NCBI GenBank assembly: GCA_964541695.1
Contig: CAZIRB010000075.1
Span: forward strand, 1 to 12,124
Length of the DNA: 12,124 nt
Direction of reading: 5' to 3'
Source of the DNA: CAZKGE01 sp964541695
GTDB lineage: Bacteria > Bacillota > Clostridia > Christensenellales > CAG-138
Shown in pieces: positions 7,033 through 12,124 of the stretch. Position 1 is the first letter of the stretch, and each line of letters begins with the position of its first letter. The notes under the pieces are model-generated. The model saw only the letters and a list, made by a program, of their open reading frames with translations. It was not told where the DNA came from and ran no database searches. The position numbers and the translations under genes are program-made.

Positions 7033-7058
7033 CCGTCAAAAAACCGGTTTTTTGACGG
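7033..7058. repeat. 26-bp perfect palindrome
   Basis: CCGTCAAAAAACC (7033-7045) is followed directly by its exact complement GGTTTTTTGACGG (7046-7058). As RNA it would make an 11-bp stem with a CCGG loop. Its inner GTCAAAAAA is shared with the left end of the compound element (6874-6882). Confidence 0.85.
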
Positions 7059-7062
7059 ACTG

Positions 7063-7093
7063 GCAGGATAAGAAATTTATCCTGCATTTTTTT
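7063..7093 (+). terminator. Terminator-like right-end hairpin with T-run
   Basis: GCAGGATAA (7063-7071) pairs with TTATCCTGC (7077-7085) around the loop GAAAT, followed by A and seven T (7087-7093). The stem is fairly AT-rich but perfect. It is the most likely stop for feoAB transcripts and would insulate surE from them. Confidence 0.6.
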
Positions 7094-7121
7094 GCATTTG
7101 CGTTGTACCCTGTGGTACAAT
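7092..7121 (+). promoter_or_regulatory. Candidate promoter of the surE operon
   Basis: An extended -10, TGG-TACAAT (7113-7121), with a weak -35 TTGCAT (7092-7097) 18 bases upstream. The same -10 hexamer occurs before feoAB. Transcription would begin near 7128, leaving a leader of about 65 bases. The -35 lies right after the T-run of the repeat element. Confidence 0.55.
7103..7120. promoter_or_regulatory. Operator-like inverted repeat over the surE promoter
   Basis: TTGTACC-CTGT-GGTACAA is a perfect inverted repeat with 7-bp arms. It covers the spacer and most of the -10 element, a typical position for a repressor site. The regulator is unknown; the RpiR-type protein encoded two genes into the operon is an obvious but untested candidate. 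Confidence 0.5.
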
Positions 7122-7130
7122 ATTTTGCAC

Positions 7131-7169
7131 GGGACCGGTTGTTGAGCAGCGGTCCCTTTGGCGGACCGC
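7131..7169 (+). promoter_or_regulatory. surE leader with two mutually exclusive hairpins
   Basis: GGGACCG (7131-7137) can pair with CGGTCCC (7150-7156). The same central bases, GCGGTCC (7149-7155), can instead pair with GGACCGC (7163-7169). Both cannot form at once. The second ends about 14 bases before the GGAG ribosome site at 7184-7187. This is suggestive of a leader switch but not proof of one. Confidence 0.35.
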
Positions 7170-7192
7170 ATTCTGCGGGGAACGGAGCTTTG

Positions 7193-7954
7193 ATGAGACT
7201 GTTGCTATCCAACGACGACGGCGTGTTTTCGCCCGGCATGCTTGCGCTGGCGCAGGTTCTATCCGGCGAGCACGAGCTGTTCGTGGCGGCGCCGGATTCG
7301 GAGCGCAGCTGCGTATCGCGCGGCATGACGCTGTTCTCGCCGCTGCGCGCGCAGCGCGTGACGCTATCCGGCCTTCCGGACGTGCCCGCCTACGCCATAA
7401 GCGGCACGCCGGTCGACTGCGTGCGCCTCGCGCTCGGGAACCTCATGGCCGCGCCGGACATGGTGATATCCGGCATCAACATCGGCGGCAACCTCGGCAC
7501 GGACGTGCTGTATTCCGGCACCGTGGCCGCGGCCGCGGAGGCGTCGCTGCTTGGCTACCAGGCCGTCGCCGTGTCGATCTGCTCGTTCCGGCCGGAGCAC
7601 CTTGAGACCGCGGCGCATTTTGCGAAGAAGGCCGTCTCCTACGTGCAGGCCAATCCGCTGCCGTTTGGTACGGTGCTGAACGTCAACGTGCCGGACCGTG
7701 AGATGGATAAACTTCGCGGCGTCATTCTCGCGCCGGCGGGCGTTGTGCAGTACACGCTGCCGTTCATCGAGCGCGCGGACCCGTCCGGCATGCCGTATTA
7801 CTGGCCGCCGCGCGGGCGGTCGACCTGCGACAACAGCCTCGAGGTGGACGAGCGGTACGCGCTCGAGGGGTACGTGACGGTGACGCCGCTGACGTACGAT
7901 CTGACGCATCACGGGCTGATGCGTACCATGGACGTTTCGGATTGGGTGGGGTGA
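7193..7954 (+). CDS. surE: 5'/3'-nucleotidase SurE
   Basis: A 253-residue SurE-family phosphatase, which removes phosphate from nucleoside 5'- and 3'-monophosphates and needs a divalent metal. The family's active-site residues are in place: N7-D8-D9-G10 at the N-terminus, S39, and N96 in VISGINIGGN, followed by YSGTVAAAAEA (107-117). SGTPVDCVRLAL (70-81) is also a family block. The ATG at 7193 is chosen because the SurE fold begins there (MRLLLSNDDG) and GGAG lies 5 bases upstream. The open frame continues upstream to 6842, but only through the repeat element and promoter. It is the first gene of the probable surE-ispH operon; the next gene starts 3 bases after its stop. Confidence 0.95.
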   Translation: MRLLLSNDDGVFSPGMLALAQVLSGEHELFVAAPDSERSCVSRGMTLFSPLRAQRVTLSGLPDVPAYAISGTPVDCVRLALGNLMAAPDMVISGINIGGNLGTDVLYSGTVAAAAEASLLGYQAVAVSICSFRPEHLETAAHFAKKAVSYVQANPLPFGTVLNVNVPDREMDKLRGVILAPAGVVQYTLPFIERADPSGMPYYWPPRGRSTCDNSLEVDERYALEGYVTVTPLTYDLTHHGLMRTMDVSDWVG

Positions 7955-7957
7955 GCG

Positions 7958-8830
7958 ATGGAGAACCTCGTGCAGACGATCGAAAAGGGATACTCGCGCT
8001 TCTCCAAGGGGCAGCGGCGGATTGCGGACTTTCTGATCAACCGCTATGACGAGGCCGCGTTCATGACGGCCGTGCGGCTCGGCGAGGCGGTCGGCGTATC
8101 GGAGTCGACGGTCGTGCGCTTTGCGTATATCCTGGGCCTGCCGGGCTATCCCGCGCTGCAGAAGTCGCTGCAGGACATGATAAGAAACCGGTTAACCAGC
8201 GTGCAGCGCGTGCGCCTCGCGGAGAACCTCCGGCACGAGGACGTGCCGCGGCAGGTGCTGCTCTCCGACATCAACAACATCAAGGCCACAATCGACATGG
8301 TCGATCCGGTCTGTTTTTCCGGCGCGATCGACGCGCTGCTCGCCGCCGCGCGCATCTACGTGATGGGCGTGCGCAGCGCCGCGCCGCTGGCGCAGTTTTT
8401 GACGAGCTATCTGGGCTACGTCTGCGACGACGTCGTCTACGTCGGCGGCAACGAGCAGGACGTGTACGAGCGCATGCTGCGCATCTCGGAGAAGGACGTG
8501 TTCTTCGGCATCAGCTTCCCGCGGTACAGCACGCGCACGGTGCAGGGCATGCGCTACGCGCGCGAGCGCGGCGCAAAATGCATCGCGCTGACCGACCTGC
8601 CGTCCTCGCCCGTGGCGCAGCTTTCGGACTTTGCGCTGTGCGCGCGCAGCGACATGGCGTCGTTTGCGGATTCGCTGACCGCGCCGCTCTCGCTCATCAA
8701 CGCCATCCTCGTCGCGGTGGGACTCAAGCGCAAGGACGCGACCTACCAGCACCTAATGCAGCTCGAGAGCATCTGGAACCGCGAGGGCGTTTATTTCCGC
8801 GAGTCGGACGGCGGGGAAGGGAAGCTATGA
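7958..8830 (+). CDS. RpiR/MurR-family transcriptional regulator
   Basis: A 290-residue protein with the two-domain RpiR plan. An N-terminal helix-turn-helix domain (about residues 1-77) has the motif TAVRLGEAVGVSESTVVRF at 37-55. A C-terminal SIS domain (about 125-260) is marked by IYVMGVRSAAPLAQ (133-146) and the later FFGISFPRYSTRTV (182-195). SIS domains usually bind phosphosugars, and members of this family control sugar or amino-sugar genes. Its ligand and targets cannot be read from the sequence. It lies 3 bases after surE, and its stop overlaps the flavoprotein start as ATGA, so it is expressed with housekeeping genes rather than with sugar genes. It could control its own operon through the inverted repeat at 7103-7120. 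Confidence 0.9.
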   Translation: MENLVQTIEKGYSRFSKGQRRIADFLINRYDEAAFMTAVRLGEAVGVSESTVVRFAYILGLPGYPALQKSLQDMIRNRLTSVQRVRLAENLRHEDVPRQVLLSDINNIKATIDMVDPVCFSGAIDALLAAARIYVMGVRSAAPLAQFLTSYLGYVCDDVVYVGGNEQDVYERMLRISEKDVFFGISFPRYSTRTVQGMRYARERGAKCIALTDLPSSPVAQLSDFALCARSDMASFADSLTAPLSLINAILVAVGLKRKDATYQHLMQLESIWNREGVYFRESDGGEGKL

Positions 8831-10041
8831 ACGTGCTGGTGATCGGCGGCGGACCGGCCGGCATGACGGCGGCCTACGCCGCGGCCGAGAACGGGCACGC
8901 GGTCATATTGATCGAACGCAACGAGAAGCTCGGCAAGAAGCTGTACCTCACCGGCAAGGGCCGCTGCAACGTGACCAACACGGCCGGCCGCGACGAATTT
9001 TTCCAAAACGTATTCCGCAACGCGCGGTTTCTGTACGGCGCGCTGTCGCGCTTCGACCACGACGACATCGCGGCGCTTTTGACCAGCACGGGCCTCGCGC
9101 TCAAGACCGAGCGCGGCGGACGTGTGTTCCCCGCTTCGGACAAGTCGAGCGACGTGCTGCGCGCGTTCGACGCGCTCCTTACCCGCGCGGGCGTGACCGT
9201 GCGCCTCAACACGCGCGCGCTCGGCGTTTTGACCGAGGGCGGCGCGGTGACGGGCGTCGAGACGGACGCGGGCGCTTTTCCCGCCGGCGCGGTCGTCGTC
9301 GCGACGGGCGGGCTGTCGTACCCGTCCACCGGTTCGACCGGCGACGGATACCGCTTCGCCGAGACCTGCGGTCACACGATCGCAAAGCCCGCGCCGTCGC
9401 TCGTGCCGTTCGAGACGGCCGAGAGTTGGCCGTACCCGCTCGCGGGGCTGACGCTCAAGAACGTGAAGCTGACGGTCGAGCGGAACGGGAAGCGCGTATT
9501 CTCGGAGCTCGGCGAGCTGCTTTTGACGCACTTCGGCGTGTCCGGCCCGCTCGTGCTGTCGGCCTCGGCGGCGGTCGCCGACGCGCCGGAGGGCGCAAGG
9601 CTGCTGATCGATTTTAAGCCTGCCCTGAGTGACGCTGCGCTCGACGCGCGGCTTTTGCGCGACCTTGCCGAAAGCGCGAGAAAGCAGGTCGGCACCGCGC
9701 TGCACGCGCTGCTTCCGCAGCGGCTGCTGTTGACCGTGCTGGAGCTTGCCAATATCGACGCTGCGGCGCCAGTCGGCGAATTAACGCGCGAGCAGCGCAA
9801 AAAGCTCGTCGAAACGCTCAAGGCCGCGCCGCTGACCGTGCGGCGCACGCGGCCGATCGAGGAGGCGATCGTCACGCGCGGCGGCGTGAACGTCGGCGAG
9901 ATCAATTCCTCCACCATGGAATCGAAGCTGACGCGGGGATTGTATTTTGCCGGCGAGGTGATCGACGTGGACGCGCTCACGGGCGGGTTCAACCTGCAGA
10001 TTGCGTACTCGACCGGCGCCGCCGCGGGGAGGAGCATATGA
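8827..10041 (+). CDS. HI0933/BaiN-family NAD(P)/FAD-dependent oxidoreductase
   Basis: A 404-residue flavoprotein. The N-terminal FAD-binding motif is VIGGGPAG (5-12), with the family-specific KLYLTGKGRCNVTN at 38-51. ATGGLSYPSTGSTGDGY (159-175) and the C-terminal FAGEVIDVDALTGGFNLQ (374-391) confirm the HI0933-like (YhiN) family. Some members, such as BaiN, reduce bile-acid intermediates; others are annotated as aminoacetone oxidases. Position just before cmk is widespread in Clostridia and argues for a general rather than a bile-specific role. The start overlaps the regulator's stop (ATGA) and is preceded by GGGAAGGGAAG. The stop overlaps the cmk start in the same way. The family is certain; the substrate is unknown. 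Confidence 0.92.
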   Translation: MNVLVIGGGPAGMTAAYAAAENGHAVILIERNEKLGKKLYLTGKGRCNVTNTAGRDEFFQNVFRNARFLYGALSRFDHDDIAALLTSTGLALKTERGGRVFPASDKSSDVLRAFDALLTRAGVTVRLNTRALGVLTEGGAVTGVETDAGAFPAGAVVVATGGLSYPSTGSTGDGYRFAETCGHTIAKPAPSLVPFETAESWPYPLAGLTLKNVKLTVERNGKRVFSELGELLLTHFGVSGPLVLSASAAVADAPEGARLLIDFKPALSDAALDARLLRDLAESARKQVGTALHALLPQRLLLTVLELANIDAAAPVGELTREQRKKLVETLKAAPLTVRRTRPIEEAIVTRGGVNVGEINSSTMESKLTRGLYFAGEVIDVDALTGGFNLQIAYSTGAAAGRSI

Positions 10042-10718
10042 ACCGCATCAATATCGCGATCGACGGTCCCGCGGGCGCGGGCAAGAGCACAGCGGCCAAG
10101 GGCGTCGCCGAGGCGCTCGGCATCCACTATCTCGACACGGGCGCGATGTACCGCGCCATGGCGCTGTACGCCAAAAGAAACGGCGTCGACGCGCGTGACA
10201 CCGCCGCGCTCGACCGCATTTTGCCGGGCGCGGACATATCGGTCCGGTACGCGGACGACGGCGCGCAGCGCGTGCTGCTTGCGGACGAGGACGTGACGGA
10301 CCTTTTGCGCACGCAGGATTTGTCAATGGCCGCCTCCACGGTTAGCATGTACCCGCCCGTGCGCGATAAGCTTGCGGCGCTGCAGCGCGCAGTGGGTGAA
10401 CAGTACGACGTGGTCATGGACGGCCGCGACATCACGACGAACGTGCTGCCGTACACGAAATACAAGTTTTTCATCACGGCCAGCCCCGAGGAGCGCGCTA
10501 AGCGGCGGCTTTCGGAGTTTGCCGCCAAGGGGGACGCGGGCGCGACATTTACCGCCGTGCTCGAGGATATCCGCCGCCGCGACCATCAGGACGAGACGCG
10601 CGCGTACATGCCGCTTACCCGCACGCCGGACGCGTACTATCTCGACACGACCGGCATGACGATCGGCGAGACGGTCGCGCAAATGCTCGCGGTGATCCGC
10701 GAAAAAGGAGCTCTGTGA
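10038..10718 (+). CDS. cmk: Cytidylate kinase
   Basis: A 226-residue (d)CMP kinase that transfers phosphate from ATP to CMP or dCMP in the cytoplasm. The Walker A loop GPAGAGKST is at 10-18, followed by the substrate-binding YLDTGAMYRAMA (31-42). The DGRD motif is at 128-131, and the lid-type segment RRDHQDETRAYMPL lies at about 180-193. The usual DGRDIGT reads DGRDITT here, a small departure unlikely to abolish activity. The length is normal. The start overlaps the flavoprotein stop (ATGA), with GGGGAGGAG just upstream. plsC follows after 4 bases. Confidence 0.97.
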   Translation: MNRINIAIDGPAGAGKSTAAKGVAEALGIHYLDTGAMYRAMALYAKRNGVDARDTAALDRILPGADISVRYADDGAQRVLLADEDVTDLLRTQDLSMAASTVSMYPPVRDKLAALQRAVGEQYDVVMDGRDITTNVLPYTKYKFFITASPEERAKRRLSEFAAKGDAGATFTAVLEDIRRRDHQDETRAYMPLTRTPDAYYLDTTGMTIGETVAQMLAVIREKGAL

Positions 10719-10722
10719 CCGC

Positions 10723-11316
10723 ATGCTGTACATATTCGGAAAAGCGCTGATCGCGCCGCTGCTCTGGCTGATATTCCGCCCGAAGATACTGGGCTTTTCG
10801 CGGCTCAACGTCCGGGGCAAGGCGATCATCGTCAGCAACCACTGGGCGCTGACCGACCCGATCCTGGTCGGCTGCGTCTGTCCGCGCATCATCCATTTCA
10901 TGGCCAAGCAGGAGCTGTTTGCGAGCCGCTTCTCCAGGCTTTTGATGAAGGCGCTGTTCGCGTTCTCGGTCGACCGCGACCGCGCCGACATCGCCTCGCT
11001 CAAGAAGGCGAAGGACCTGCTCGACCGCGGCAAGGTGTTCGGCATATTCCCGGAGGGGAAGCGCTCCATCACGGGCGAGATCGACGAGATGGAGAAGGGA
11101 GCGGCCTTCCTGGCGCTGCGCTGCGGCGCGCCGATCATACCGGTCTATTCCGACCCGAACACGTTCCGGCGGCTGCGCATCCGCATGATCGTCGGCGAGC
11201 CGATCGACGCCGCGGCGATTGCGGCAAGCCGCAAGGGCAAGGCCGTCGACGTCGTCACGGCCGCGGTCGCGGACCGGCTCAAAACGCTCAAGACCGAGAT
11301 GGAGGCGCGGTACTGA
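10723..11316 (+). CDS. plsC: 1-acyl-sn-glycerol-3-phosphate acyltransferase
   Basis: A 197-residue PlsC-type acyltransferase, which adds the second acyl chain to lysophosphatidic acid to make phosphatidic acid at the inner face of the membrane. Motif I is NHWALTD with the catalytic pair H40 and D45. Motif II is around VDRDRAD (83-89), motif III FPEGKRS (109-115), and motif IV IPVY (139-142). The Lys in motif III replaces the more usual Thr. An N-terminal hydrophobic stretch (about 4-19) probably anchors it. The nearest ribosome site, AAGGAG at 10705-10710, is 12 bases from the ATG, rather far. The stop overlaps the ispH start by one base. cmk-plsC-ispH is a common Clostridia order. Confidence 0.93.
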   Translation: MLYIFGKALIAPLLWLIFRPKILGFSRLNVRGKAIIVSNHWALTDPILVGCVCPRIIHFMAKQELFASRFSRLLMKALFAFSVDRDRADIASLKKAKDLLDRGKVFGIFPEGKRSITGEIDEMEKGAAFLALRCGAPIIPVYSDPNTFRRLRIRMIVGEPIDAAAIAASRKGKAVDVVTAAVADRLKTLKTEMEARY

Positions 11317-12124
11317 TGCGCATTCTGCTGGCCAAAAACAGCGGTTTCTGCTTCGGCGTGCGGCGCGCGGTCGAGCTTGCCGAGCAGGCCGCCGACCCGA
11401 TAAGCCCCGTCTACACCTACGGCAACATCATCCACAACGAGCAGGTCGTTTCCGAGCTTGCGGCAAAGAACGTGCACGCGGTGCAGGATATTGCCGCTTT
11501 AAAGCCCGGCGACAAGCTGATCGTGCGCGCGCACGGCGCGCCGCCCGCGCTCTACGCCGAGGCCGAAACCCGCGCGCTTGAGCTCGTCGACGCGACCTGC
11601 CCGTTCGTGCGCCGCATCCACCGCATCGTCGGGCGCGACGCCGCGGACGGCCGCACGGTGCTGATCGCGGGCGAGGCGGAGCACCCCGAGGTCGTCGGCA
11701 TCCGCGGCTGGGCGGGCGAGCACGCCGTCGTCGTCGAATGCGCGGCGGATATTCTGCGCGTGCCGGAGAACGCGCGGGTCAGCCTTGTGGCGCAGACCAC
11801 GCTCTCGCGCGGGCAGTACGGCGCGATCGCATCGGCGGTGAAGGAGCGGTTTTTGGACGCGATCGTGCACGAGACCATCTGCGACACGACGCGCGCGCGC
11901 CAGGAGGAAGCCATCCGCCTCGCCAAGATATGTACGCGCATATATGTGCTCGGTTCGGCGTCGAGCGCCAACACCGTAAGGCTTGCAACGCTGTGCAAAT
12001 CCTACTGCGCAAGGACGGAAACCGTAGACAATATCGGCAAACTTTTGCTTGATAATTTGCAATCCGATGATATAATAGGTATTGTTGCGGGCGCATCGAC
12101 GCCGGACCGGATGATTAGGGAGGT
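11316..12124 (+). CDS. ispH: 4-hydroxy-3-methylbut-2-enyl diphosphate reductase IspH, partial (C-terminus beyond right edge)
   Basis: The frame from the ATG at 11316 stays open to the right edge, giving 269 residues. IspH is the last enzyme of the MEP isoprenoid pathway and reduces HMBPP to IPP and DMAPP using a 4Fe-4S cluster. The three cluster cysteines are C12 (SGFCFGVRRAV), C95 (DATCPFV) and C189 (ETICDTTRARQ). Substrate-site residues H40, H73 (RAHG), H123 (AEHPEVVGI) and the SASSANT block (214-220) are present, and GASTPDRMI near the cut is the usual closing motif. Only about 10-20 residues of the IspH domain should be missing. In many Clostridia this gene continues into ribosomal protein S1 repeats; the window does not show whether that is so here. 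GGAGG at 11301-11305 lies 10 bases upstream, inside plsC. Confidence 0.96.
   Translation, partial: MRILLAKNSGFCFGVRRAVELAEQAADPISPVYTYGNIIHNEQVVSELAAKNVHAVQDIAALKPGDKLIVRAHGAPPALYAEAETRALELVDATCPFVRRIHRIVGRDAADGRTVLIAGEAEHPEVVGIRGWAGEHAVVVECAADILRVPENARVSLVAQTTLSRGQYGAIASAVKERFLDAIVHETICDTTRARQEEAIRLAKICTRIYVLGSASSANTVRLATLCKSYCARTETVDNIGKLLLDNLQSDDIIGIVAGASTPDRMIRE

Larger units (their letters stand above)
6841..7088. repeat. Compound element with inverted-repeat ends (MITE- or BIME-like), non-coding
   Basis: The two ends of this 248-bp segment match in opposite orientation. From the left edge inward and the right edge inward, both read AATGCAGGATAA, a 5-base loop, TTATCCTGC, 6-7 variable bases, then GTCAAAAAA. 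Each end is therefore also a hairpin in itself (6843-6867 and 7063-7085). Further perfect inverted repeats lie inside. No transposase or credible protein is encoded. A 9-bp direct repeat, CCATGGAAT, occurs at 6835-6843 and 6917-6925; one copy is inside the element, so it is not a target-site duplication. Possible explanations are a non-autonomous mobile element, a dispersed palindromic repeat, or a structured RNA between feoAB and surE. Whether it is repeated elsewhere in the genome cannot be seen here. Confidence 0.7.

Noticed and set aside
6842..7192. 117-codon N-terminal extension of surE, or a separate small protein, through the repeat element
   Set aside because: It crosses perfect hairpins, a terminator-like structure and the surE promoter. 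SurE begins naturally at 7193. The recurring QDK-FILH peptide is only the translated hairpin arms.
8827..10041. Calling the flavoprotein a dedicated bile-acid reductase (BaiN)
   Set aside because: The family is broad, its place before cmk is widespread in Clostridia, and no other bile-acid genes are in the window.

Overview
The window is GC-rich bacterial chromosome with tightly packed genes, Shine-Dalgarno starts, ATGA stop/start overlaps and gene orders typical of Clostridia. Three features favour a high-GC, low-G+C-lineage Firmicute (Oscillospirales- or Christensenellales-like): a NadD-YqeK fusion next to rsfS, a FeoA-FeoB fusion, and the series HI0933-type flavoprotein - cmk - plsC - ispH. 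This is inferred from gene content; there is no rRNA to settle it. No tRNA, rRNA, CRISPR array, phage gene or transposase gene was seen.

Layout. (1) 1-692, minus strand: a partial gene for a membrane protein, running off the left edge, with a weak resemblance to the Mrr-like fold. (2) 693-803: a divergent promoter region in which the two predicted promoters overlap. (3) 804-4049, plus strand: nadD-yqeK fusion, rsfS, then a five-helix LtaS/sulfatase-type membrane enzyme, closed by a strong intrinsic terminator at 4072-4111. (4) 4304-6817: a single feoAB fusion gene behind a near-consensus extended -10 promoter, with an inverted repeat at the start of transcription that could be a metal-regulator operator. 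(5) 6818-7192: a non-coding gap filled by a compound inverted-repeat element of about 248 bp (6841-7088), followed by the surE promoter, which carries its own 18-bp operator-like inverted repeat. (6) 7193 to the right edge: surE, an RpiR-type regulator, an HI0933/BaiN-type flavoprotein, cmk, plsC and ispH. These are almost gapless or overlapping and probably form one operon. ispH is cut by the right edge.

Function. The genes are mainly housekeeping: NAD synthesis and Ap4A breakdown, ribosome silencing, envelope polymer synthesis, ferrous iron import, nucleotide and phospholipid metabolism, and isoprenoid synthesis. IspH is a 4Fe-4S enzyme, so the nearby iron importer is physiologically compatible, but nothing in the sequence shows a regulatory link.

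The least ordinary parts are the repeat element between feoAB and surE, the four-cysteine linker inside the FeoAB fusion, the two operator-like inverted repeats, and the unrecognised minus-strand membrane gene. I do not see a clear new multi-gene system; the repeat element is the best candidate for something undescribed.
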